From: Bimuria novae-zelandiae CBS 107.79
Taxonomy: Eukaryota; Ascomycota; Dothideomycetes; Pleosporales; Didymosphaeriaceae
Assembly: GCA_010015655.1 (NCBI GenBank)
Contig: ML976790.1
Span: 1-64,000 of the forward strand
Reading direction: 5' to 3'
Length of the DNA stretch: 64,000 nt
The notes under the pieces were generated by a model. That model saw only the letters and a program-made list of their open reading frames with translations, ran no database searches and was not told the origin of the DNA. Positions 54,490 to 64,000 of this stretch are shown here, piece after piece. Each line of letters starts with the position of its first letter. Positions within the stretch are counted from its first letter, which is position 1. The position numbers and the translations under genes were made by a program.

Positions 54490-57400
54490 TTACATGAACA
54501 GATGTGTCAGGGATCTTCCGCGCTCCTTGAAGCCACTTGCGTATCTCGCGTTGATCAAACAAACGATGATGAGGACAGTTCGTGGAATATCTAAGGATGG
54601 AAGCTGGAAGGCGAAGGGTTGATGTTCGAGGAGTCGCACAAAACTGATGACTGGATACATTATGGCCCAAAGAACGAATGTATGCGTATTGGGTGCGATG
54701 TACCGTTCAGCGAAGAAGTCGGGTCGCAGTGTTGCATTTTTGCTCGAGTCGGGCGGGTATGTGCGGTCACTGGGGTGTTCCATATAGTGTCCATAGCCTC
54801 CTTCGGAAACCGTCGTAAGCCATTCATCAAAGCCGATGAGGAAATAACCCAGGCGTGTAGAGCACGGTATAAGCAAATACAGAATTAAGATTTGCATTGC
54901 TTTCTTCTGACCCACGGTGATCTCAATAATTTCTGAGGATAACTTCCAGTTCAGCATCATAGAAATTGGTAGAGCGATTGTGGCAATTGGTAACAAGTAG
55001 AAAAAGTTTTTTGGCCTGGGTGCTTCTGTCAGGTGAATATCTGGAAGCAGTGAATATCCAAAAATTTCTCTGGTGTCGTCCCAAAACCACTGATAGGCCC
55101 ACGTAAGGCTGATGTTGTAGCCTCGGCCAACACTTGATTGTGCCTTTTGTAGCCAGAACTCTGCATATTTGATGAGTAAGATGGCCGGCACCACCTCAGC
55201 AAGTAGCGTTGAAATGGCAGTTGAAGCGCTGATATCGACCACAAACATTAAGGAGAGACAGGCGAATATGTGACACTTGTGGGCAAGGTAGTCTTTCTTG
55301 AGCACTTTCAATGCGACAGCGAGGGAACACTGAGCCCAATTAGTTTGTTATGAGAGGAAGAGTATCGGAGCAACCCATACCATGGCGAAATTCCAGGTGA
55401 TGGCTGCAATAACGAAATCCACCATGGCATTTGTGATGCCAAAACTCGATATGTGAGTGATAAACTATGTTTTGATCAGTATAGCTAACCAATTGCGACG
55501 TCATCTGACGTACGAATAATTCAGTGTGAATGTTTGCCAAGGGAACAATGACAGAGTAAGTAAACTTATTGACGAAGTCGACTACTTTGTTTCTTGTTCT
55601 ACGAATAGGAAATTGTGCTTGAAGTCGACCTTTACATGGGATTAGCTTTTGGTCATTGTGTAAGCAGGAAGATGTCCTACTCAGTTCCCTCTCCGCGTCA
55701 CTAATCGTGCCTATGGTAGGTGAGATATGAGAAGTGAATCTCATTCGTGAACCTGGTTTCTTAAAGGTCGTGAAACTCGTTCCTGAATCTTCTGATTTCC
55801 TGAGTATCGTGAAAACCAGGAGCGCAGTTTGACTGACGCTGCACGAGGCACCTAGAGAAATAAGGTGAAGAGAAACTTTTGCAACGTTAGGCAGTCCCAG
55901 ACGGTTTGCAGCGAGTGACAATGGGACGCATCCTAGGAATAGGTTGAGTGATTGGCGGGGGAAAGTGATTGCAAGTGTCCATCCGATGAGACTCCTGAGG
56001 ATCCGTCCGAAAAATCGCAAAGCATTGCTTCCACGTAGGGACATACGAGAGTGAAATCTTTCACCACACCTGGTGCCTTCGCATCTGCTCTTGAACGCCT
56101 CCATAGCATGACTGACGGAAACAGCAATAGCTCGCTTCGTCGTGTATAGGGCATCCAAACTTCCGAACCAAATTGTTTGGTAAATCAATGAGACAGCACG
56201 CAGACCATCCCGCAGACTACGAGTCCTTGCTTCCAGGGAGTGCCTTAGCGTTTTTGAGTGGAAATTGTCACTTTGCTTGGCTTCTTGTTCGTACCACTCA
56301 TCTGAAAACAGTTCATTCACGGTCCTATCACGAGAAGGCAGGGAGAATGGGGGTCGAATGAAGCGCAGCAAATCCAGATAGTACGTTTGGCCGGGCAGGT
56401 GAATTTTTCGAAATCCCAGAGCCAAGCGCTGGTCGCTGAAGAAGCTGAATGTAGGACGTTTGAGCGTAAGCGAGTTGAAGTGCCGGCTTATGTATGCCGA
56501 ACGTTGTTGATGGGTGATAATTTTCGATCTCCTGCGTGCAGATCGATTGTAGACTTTTCTCGAAACAGTGCTGACCTCCCAACCCATAGGTAGGGCTAGT
56601 GTGCTGCGCTGATCTTGCGCATGAGTTTGTACTGGTGTCCAAGTAGCAATCGAACTTTGGGAAAGGAGCGCTTCGATCCGGTCTAGGTCTAATGCAGCAT
56701 TGCCATGACTCCCTAAATCACGTTTCAGCGCTGCGATGCATTGGTAGGCTGTTTGACCCTGCGCGTCTAGCGCACTGATTTCGAATCCATTCAGGACTAC
56801 CGCTTCGACCAGGTTATACATTGGGATATTGATGGCTTCATGTAGCATTGTGGTCCAACCAACAGCGTCGCTTTCGTTGGGTTCGCCCAGACAATCTGAT
56901 ATACCGGTACCTGTCAGAAAGTATCGAAGGGATGAACGCATCGAATCCGATCTCTCCTGATCGATGGCAACCAACTGGAGACGAAGCAGACTATCAACGA
57001 AGATCTCGCGCGCAGTGTCATGTTTCAAATCGTAGATCATCTCCAGCATGATGCGTAATACTGATTTGGGACCAGCTTTGGTTGGAAGTGGGTATTCGAG
57101 TTTGCATCCACTTTCAAGCAGGAGAAGTAGTCTCATCACGATGTTGGTGACTTTCCATGCATCGGAATGTTTCCGCCTCTGTTGTGAAATCCAGGCGCCC
57201 AGGACATCCATGCTAATCGTGGCACTTTCTTCAATACCAATGCATCCCCGAAAACCCCAAGCTAGTACGGCGAAGCAACAATCCTTTTCCATCGCGAGCT
57301 GAAGATGATTTGCTGTGAGCCCGGAATGTCTCAAGCAGCATAAGGGTATTCGACTTCGCAGCCTGAACATAGCATATATCCGATCTTGTAACATCCTTAG

Positions 57401-59360
57401 TGAGGCCTTAGAGCGCCGGTGATTTGAGTTCGGTCGTGGAAGTCCATCAAGACAACTCTGAATATCTTGGATTAACCATTTAAAGTCCCAACAATCGACC
57501 TCTTCAGGATGTACGAGAGGCTGTAAAAGCGTCGAGCCGCTGAAATGGGGAATCATCTCACGCGTCCGGCGTTTTAATGTCCTCACTAACTCTCCACGTT
57601 GAGAAAGTTTCTGTTTGGGGTAATTGTAGACATGTCGCCAGGAAAGCTGTGAGAAACCTCTAATGGAGCGTGATTTGCAGATTGTGACAAGCCTATGCAA
57701 CGTCACTTCGGATGTACTAAATATGCTTAGAATTACTTACCAGTCCAGATTGTCTCTACTGTACGCGTAGGCAAGGCTGGTCGTATTGGTGAATGTCGCC
57801 CAGCCGTGCGCTACTACAGTGGGGAACGAAACAGTCGACTGAAAAGCAAAACAAGCCGTAATGAATTTGCGGAGGACCACATCCACGTCAGTTTCAATTA
57901 TAGCCGCTTGTAGAAAGGATGACCGTTCTAAGCTCTGCCAAGGCCTTCGATGCCAGTAATGCGGATCTTCGTGCAAGCAGGCTCGTAGCGAAACGTACAC
58001 CATCCTGGGAACGTCCGTATGTTGTTGGGATATATCCGAAAAAGCTGTCTGAAACAGCTTATGTGCTGAATACATGCTTTCGGGAGACTCGATCTCCGCG
58101 TCAGCTGGAAGTGGAGATCGTGATCGGCCGGCGAAAATGGACCAGATGACTAGTCCGAAAGCGAAGTGGTCGAATACAAAAAGATCGCGACTGGCGTACC
58201 GAGAACTTCCTGGAGGTGGGCACCATCTAGGGGTTCCTCTGTATTCAGAAGGTCCAGTTGAGTCGGGTTCATCAGTTGCCGCTACAGTGAGGCCGAAATC
58301 ACTGAGCTTTGCCATGTATCTTTCCCCAGTATGGAATATCAGAATATTGTCGAGCTTGATGTCGCCATGTACGAATCCAGAGTCATGTATCGCGTTGAGT
58401 CCCTGTCCTATCTCTTAGCAAGTCAATTTGGACTTGGTGGTATGGAGCGCAGCGTGTTCGATGTTGGCAAGAAAAGCCCTTGATGTCGATAAGCCCAGTC
58501 AGTGTGATATCTGCGCGCTCAAGGACTAGAAGCGGAATGCGTGGTTCCGGGTCTATATTGTCCTCCAATGTGTCTAAGCAAAGACCCCAGCCGAGGAGAC
58601 GGACGATGTTAGGATGTTCTCGCAGGTTTGGACGACACAGATTTTCGATTTCTCTCTCCACGCAGACGAGTCGGTGCCGAAAAGTACGTGTAAGCGATTC
58701 GGCTGAAACCTTCGATATCCGCCCATCCAACGTATCGTCATTTACATATGCGCGTTTGACGACTGTCATAGGAAGGGCCGCGATCGCTTTCCGTACGTTC
58801 TCCTTCATCTCTTCAGCATCGTGCCGTGATGCATGCCGATTGTTCAAGAGCTGCGTGTGAACCATCTCCGCCTTTATAGAAATCAATTCAGCAGAAGCAC
58901 CGAACACTTCGAACGTTCTTCCGCTCCCCAAGCAGTCATTGAACTCGGTCCTCGTCCTAAAGAGCATAGGACCCGGCACATGGTACGATAGCAGCAGATC
59001 AAGTAAGTTTTTGAAAATGATCAGAGGCTCTCTGGAGGATCGAGACGACTGCGTCGAATGCTCAAGGGAAAGCGACCAGCTCGGTCTTTTCAAAGGTTGG
59101 AACCATTGTGAACCAAAGGAGTCAGACTTCGGCTTCCTGTGGCTTGCACGACTACCATAGTTAATAAGCGACCGATTGGAAAATCTGGAGGCGATAGCGC
59201 GGCTATGCTGGCGCTGCTTTTTCTCCAGAGACCGGTACAATGAATCAAACGTGTGAGATTCTTGATCTTGATGTTGGCTGGGGAGAAGTGGAGTTGTTTC
59301 ATTGGCTTCGTTTTCCTCAAAAGGTTCCAGCTGCGGGGCTCTGGACCAACCACTCGCCAT
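54490..59360 (-). pseudogene. Large protein kinase / ankyrin-like / multi-pass membrane protein, one apparent frameshift
   Basis: Exons on the minus strand: 59360-57741, 57692-55514, 55464-55381, 55329-54490; introns of 48, 49 and 51 nt (GTAAGT, GTACGT, GTATGG donors). About 1570 residues. Kinase domain: Lys202 in VVKRAYV, EREIENLC as the C-helix, VHGDIKLDN catalytic loop near residue 333, LSDFGL near 354, GTPRWCPPP after it. Downstream: ankyrin-like GWTTMLHEAINIPMYNLVEA with ALDAQGQTAYQC, a degenerate WW-like LPMGWEVSTVSRKVY, then at least six hydrophobic helices (for example FVIAAITWNFAM, MQILILYLLIP, THTFVLWAIMYPVISFV). Near 58416 the register changes inside CTAAGAGATAGG: a 1-nt gain or 2-nt loss, with no usable intron. 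The summed exon length is off by exactly one, consistent with this. It could be an assembly error; otherwise the gene is broken in the middle of the kinase domain. Confidence 0.72.
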
Positions 59361-59769
59361 CGTCACTCGATTTCCACAAGCACCCCACCTAGATGCAACG
59401 CGATCTTAGCGGCTGCGTATGGCTGATGAGATCAAATGTTGTGAGCAGCGAAAGGCATTCTTTGGCCTCATGCCCAGGTGGGCCATCGCTCTTCACACCC
59501 CGCGCCGCGTGCGACCTTGCCTAAAGTATCGAACCACCACGTTAACCTCCGGTGAGCTCACCGGTTCCTGCGCACTGCGCCTCCAACGGATTCAGCCGCA
59601 GGGTCGCCCATGATGCCAGGAAATCTCCAGAGGTCTAAATTTTTTTCCATGAACTTCGGGAGCTAACACTGAACACATCTTTTGCACTTCAGTCGCTGTG
59701 TTATGTACCAGTAGCTACGCCCCAAATTTCTGTTTGTAACGATATACAGGCTACCATAGCTTGGCAGTT
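59361..59769. other. Upstream region of the kinase gene, no gene
   Basis: GC-normal promoter-side DNA. A palindromic GGTGAGCTCACC occurs near 59551-59562. Confidence 0.5.
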
Positions 59770-60253
59770 GGCGCGCCGCGTTACCCCACCATGCAATACC
59801 CCAACTTTAACGCGCTGTATCTCTATCAATATAGACCTAATTATAGCCGCGATAAAAGCAATTAAATTATAAAAATAAAATAAAAAATTTTATATTTAAA
59901 AAAAATTAATATTATATAATTTATATTAATGTGCTAGTATAAGTGCTTTATTAGCTAGTAATAAGTTTTTATATAATATAACTAAAATATTACTTAATAG
60001 TAAGAATAAGAGCTTTTATAATATATTAAGCGCCTTACTAAACGTAGCCTTTCTTTTATATAGTAAATAACATAAAGCTTTACCTTTAAAGTAGCTAAAA
60101 AAAATATTAGCTTACTATAGGTTAATTACTTTATTTAACGTTACGCTAAATCCTTAATATTATAATAAATAATTAATATTAATAGTAATTATTATAAAGC
60201 TAATTCCTTAGCTAAATATAAGCCCTACTTTAACCTCCTATAGTAGAAGATAG
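59770..60253 (+). mobile_element. pogo-like fragment, TA-rich
   Basis: CCCCAACTTTAACGCGCTGTATC...AATATAG...TAATTATAG..GCGAT at 59800-59870 aligns with the subterminal region of the pogo element at 42010-42080. The fragment then becomes extremely TA-rich and is cut off by a gypsy LTR at 60254. The exact left end was not determined. Confidence 0.6.
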
Positions 60254-60468
60254 TGTAAGGGGCTGCGCAAAGGTTGCCGATGCCTGGTAACAGGATTGTA
60301 TTCGATGAGGAGCAAACTATCTATAAGTAAGGCCAAACTTATATATGCGCTGTTATTGTTGAGAAGATTTAAGAGATTTCTAAGGCTCCACTTAGTCTAA
60401 AGGAGCACTAAGGGTTTCACCGAGGGTTCTACTAAGGAATAGTACAACAAGGCATCTAGCCTATTACA
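60254..60468 (-). repeat. 3' LTR of the second gypsy element
   Basis: 215 bp with TGTAA...TTACA inverted termini; on its inner side is a polypurine tract on the minus strand (plus-strand TTACCCCCTCCTC at 60466-60478). The partner LTR is outside the window. Confidence 0.8.
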
Positions 60469-60479
60469 TTACCCCCTCC

Positions 60480-63400
60480 TCTCTTATAGCGTCTGGATAA
60501 AGATCATCAGATCCACGCCGAAACCCTGCAGGAAGAAGTTATGTATTAGGGTCTTAGTATAGCTTAGTAAATTACTCCTATCGAATTTTTGCTTTAGTAT
60601 TTTGGAGGTTTTTAACTAGCTCTATAGTTGGTAGGTGGTAGCCTTTCTATTTTACTTTATACCACCACTTCTATCCCCGTCCGCGTCGTTGGCACACTTT
60701 TGCTAATATATCTTCTACTTCCCACATATCTGCGCCATTAGTATCTACCTAAATTAGTAGTAACTAGTCGTTGTCCTTTATTTAGCTTAGTAAGGGGTCT
60801 GATGCTGCTAGTCGGAGTTAGTTAACATAGAAAATATTATAAGGGCCTAAAGGTGTGTTTAGTTAAACTATGTGCGTGTTTATTACCTTAATAACTATGT
60901 ACTTTGCGCTCCTCTAGTCTAGCTTCTTTAATTTTTAGCCTGTGGCAAACTACTTATCTAATTTTAGCCATACTTTGTTGCCGACGCGGAGGTGTGGCGC
61001 TTCTTGGCGATGCCCATTTGCTTGACGTTCCTGCTCTTGCTGTTCCTGTGCTATAGATGCTTGCGCAAGTTCTATAAGGTAGCGTAGTTTAGTGATAATA
61101 GACTTGGCTTTCTCGCGGTCAGACCTCTTATGTGTAGTGTACTTTCTGTGATTGGCGCCCGCAGGTATCTCTAGCTGTAGTAGGTTAATATTATACCCAT
61201 GCTAAAGAAAGAAAGGAGACATCCTTGTTATTATTACGTCTCGTCTCTTAATTATAATCTGTGCTAGCGGGCAGAGAGGTGCCTAGTTATTTTAAGCCTA
61301 GCTAATAAAGGCTTTTATGTATATCTCCTATATGCTATTCATGCGCTCTATTGCTCTATTAGTTTAAGCATGGAATGCTGTGGATAATTGCTACTTAATC
61401 TAAAGAATCTCGCAGAGTCTTGTCTAGAACACGCTAATAAATTAGCTGCCTTAATCTAACGTAATTACGTTAGGAATCTAATAGTAGGCAATAACGTACG
61501 TGATAAACGCTTACACTACTATCTTTGTTTCTAGGTTTGCTAGCAGCATAAACACGATATCTTTGCTCAGGCGGTTAGTAATAATTATAAGGTTTGTATT
61601 ACCGTTGCTCTCTGGCAAGCCCTTAATAAAGTCTATTGAGATCTCCTTCTAGATTTATTCGGGCACTGGCAAGGGTTTTAAAAAGCCTTATAGACTATCT
61701 CTCCACGGTTTTGTTCTTCCGCATGTATCGCAGTTCTGTATGTATCGTCGAATATCGTTAGACATTCCTGGCCAAAAGAAGTCTCTTGCAATTATCTTGT
61801 AAGTAATCTCTCTGCCAGGGTGTCTGGTAGCCACAGAACAGTGTATCTGCTTAATAATAGACGTTCGTAGGGGTTCGTAATTTAGTACCTATTTTTGTCC
61901 TTGAAAGTAGAGCACTTGGTCCTCAACCTTATATTTTATAATTAAGCATTTAATCTAGAGTGTAATAGGGAATTTCTATTATCTGCTTTTTATAGCTTAG
62001 CGTGCTTCTTAATAAACTAGGTCTTTCTTAATTAACTTAACTTAGAGGTTCTTAATAGTATCTTGATCTCGTGTGTCTTCTTAAGTATTCCCTTAAATTG
62101 CGGCGGGTAGGGCACGAACTTTTACAGACATTACTATAATACCTATCCTTTTATTAATGTCGTCCAATTCCTTATAGTACGATATAGTAGGCTTTAAGAC
62201 TTATACAAGTCTCCTTTGCAGTTGGTTATCGTTAGTGTCTGCGGGTAGATCCTGCTCTCGCCGGGATAATGCGTCTGCTCGGATATTTTGCTTGCCTGGC
62301 CTGTAGAGGATCTCCATATTATATCTGCCCAGGATAAGCGACTAGCGAACCTGTCTCTCGTTTAATATTCGTGGCTTTATAAAGTACTCTAAGTTCTTGT
62401 GGTTAGTAACTACCTTAAACTTTTCTACTAATCGAAGTTCAGTATCCTATTCTTTAAGTCCTCTAATAACTGCTAGTAGTTCTTTATTATAGATTTTATA
62501 ATTATATTTGGCAGGCGTGTTCTTCCTTAAGAAGTAGGCGCAGGGACGTAGGATTCCGTTCTCGTCGTATTAAGATAGTACTCTAGCAGTGACATAACCA
62601 AACGAGTCGTATTCTATAACTGTATCGCGGTCTGCTTGGAACTAGGCTAACACTAGTTCGGATATAAAGACTTTCTTAAGTGTATTAAAGGCCTTCTATT
62701 CCTCTGCTGTCCATCTGAAGGTAACGTTGCCTGTGAGTCTTGTAAGGGGAGCAGCAATTTGGCCAAAATTTTAGATAAATCGTTAATAGAAATTAGCAAA
62801 GCCTAGAAAGCTTCGTACGCCCTTAACAGTCTTTAGCGCCTCCTAATTCTTAATAGCTTTAACCTTTTCTAGGTCCATGCGTGTGCCCTTCCCAGCTTTA
62901 ATAATAAAGCCAAGATACTTTATAATCTTGACCTTAAACTCGCACTTCTTAATATTAAGATACAACCTAGCTTCTTTTAGCCGTGTAAGCACTTTGTCAA
63001 CTTGCTCGCGATATTTCTAGAGAGAACCATTTATGTAGATAAGAACATTGTCAAGATACGCTATACAGAAATCGTCTAAATATTCGCGGAGTGTCTAGTT
63101 AATATACTATTAGAATGTGCTAGGGGCATTCGCTAGTCTAAATAGTATAACAAGCCATTTAAATAATCTAAAACGTGTTTAGAAAGCTGTAAGCCACTTA
63201 TCCCCTTCTCGGATTCAGATCTTGTGGAAGGCTGCAATAACGTCTAGTTTCGTAAACCACTTCGCTTTTATAATATTATTTAAAGTCTCGTAGATAAGTA
63301 GTAGGGGATACTAGTCCTTCTTTGTTAAGGCGTTTAGTGCTCTGTAGTTAACACATAGTCGCAGTCCACCTCCTAGCTTCTTTACAAATAGGATTAGCGA

Positions 63401-64000
63401 CGCAGCAGGTAAATTGCTTACTTATATAAAACCTTTATTAAGTAGAGATATAAGTTCCTTCCGTAGCACTAGAAGCTCTCCCTTTAACATGTTATATAAA
63501 GGTTCCTAAGAGGCTTTAGGCTTCTTTCCTTCCTTCTCTTCTAGCTCAATTGCGTGGTTAATTCTAAGTTAATGCGGCAGCAATTTGCTCACTTCCTTAA
63601 AATTAAAGAGCGTTATATGCTTCCTCTAGTACTTAAGAACTAGAGACAGGACGTTAATCTTTAGCTTAGGCGCTAAGGCCTTGTTAATGTCTGCTAGCAA
63701 GGCGGCGAATATCTTTATAGCTCCCCCTAGATTCTTATTTTTGCTCTAAGCCATTTTCATTAATCGCTAGAATTCTGTGGCGCTAACCTCTCGAATCTCT
63801 AGTAGGTGGGCCTTGCCTTCTTAACTGCGGATCCTAATACCTAGAGCGTGCAGGTATATTGACTTCTTTGCAGGAGCAATAGTAACTTGGTTCTGATTTA
63901 TCTACGGACGTCCTAGGATAATGTCCTCTTTAGCATTGTTTAGCGTGATATACGCAAATCCAGTCTTAGTGTAGCTATTTATATTAAACGTAAACTTTGT
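60480..64000 (-). pseudogene. pol: gypsy pol remnant (PR-RT-RH-IN)
   Basis: Minus-strand blocks recognised: integrase zinc region near 61710-61790 (FFWPGMSNDIRRYIQNCDTCGRTKPW, split here only by family spacing), RNase H around 62330-62530, RT active site near 63036-63075 (DDFCIAYLDNVLIYI), RT N-terminal part near 63330-63480, and the protease side from about 63750. Stops occur in every domain. The expected DD of the RT motif reads DN, as in the first gypsy element. Confidence 0.82.

Larger units (their letters stand above)
60254..64000 (-). mobile_element. Ty3/gypsy retrotransposon (second), partial, RIP-decayed
   Basis: 3' LTR at 60254-60468, then on the minus strand chromodomain/integrase, RNase H, RT and protease regions running off the right edge. 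TA-enriched with many stops. The domain order mirrors the element at 1-5428, but the two differ in sequence and represent different families or deeply diverged copies. Confidence 0.88.

Noticed and set aside
57717..57740. 24-nt intron in the kinase gene
   Set aside because: Too short for spliceosomal splicing; the acceptor at 57693 gives 48 nt and keeps frame.
58400..58470. Intron explaining the register change in the kinase domain
   Set aside because: No GT donor with a plausible context lies within the preceding 100 nt on the minus strand; a small indel is simpler.
1..64000. A Starship-type giant transposon or its captain tyrosine recombinase
   Set aside because: No tyrosine-recombinase (DUF3435-like) motif was recognised on either strand, and host genes here look like ordinary residents.

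Overview
The window looks like a repeat-rich compartment of a filamentous ascomycete (Pezizomycotina, probably Dothideomycetes). The evidence is short introns of 47-70 nt with GTNNGT donors, an Mnn9-type mannosyltransferase, and Fot1/pogo, Tc1, copia and gypsy-chromovirus elements. Old elements carry the footprint of repeat-induced point mutation (RIP): reading frames stay in phase for kilobases but are full of TAG/TAA stops explained by CpA->TpA and TpG->TpA, and DNA between islands becomes extremely TA-rich. More than half of the window is mobile DNA. I see no tRNA, rRNA or CRISPR array. Species assignment is not possible from the sequence alone.

Layout. 1-5428: a Ty3/gypsy chromovirus on the minus strand, cut by the window edge. 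5429-12253: no confident host gene; a truncated Fot1-like copy with a 262-bp insert, short tandem repeats and two GTTCG-rich islands. 12256-14389: a 2134-bp pogo-like element. 17081-18436: intact Mnn9-type mannosyltransferase with two introns. About 18857-21100: an unusual, highly degenerate array with a period near 46-47 bp. 22110-28238: a J-domain gene split near its 3' end by a 5307-bp copia element (22877-28183) with a 5-bp target duplication. 28453-29277: a secreted Q/N/G-rich protein. 31155-32044: a four-exon P-loop kinase. 33008-33931: an unrecognised reading frame with one in-frame stop. 34003-35522: an intact, un-RIPed Tc1/mariner element. 37281-38726: a Ser/Pro-rich single-pass membrane protein. 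39417-39713: a 98-residue secreted precursor of five 15-residue repeats separated by Lys-Arg (Kex2-type) sites. 40205-53938: a transposon stack (old Tc1; a pogo element that itself holds a complete Fot1 element, a complete copia element and a small repeat; then a second 2134-bp pogo-like element at the same TA). 54490-59360: a large kinase/ankyrin-like/multi-pass membrane protein gene with one apparent frameshift. 59770-64000: a pogo-like fragment followed by a second gypsy element running off the window.

The host genes do not form one pathway. Cell-surface and secretory functions recur (Golgi mannan synthesis, secreted protein, membrane sensor-like protein, Kex2-processed precursor), but this may be chance. 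The most promising undescribed items are the Lys-Arg repeat precursor at 39417-39713 and the 46-47-bp periodic array downstream of the Mnn9-type gene. Two copia elements also retain a primer-binding site that, once RIP changes are allowed for, matches the anticodon arm of initiator tRNA-Met.
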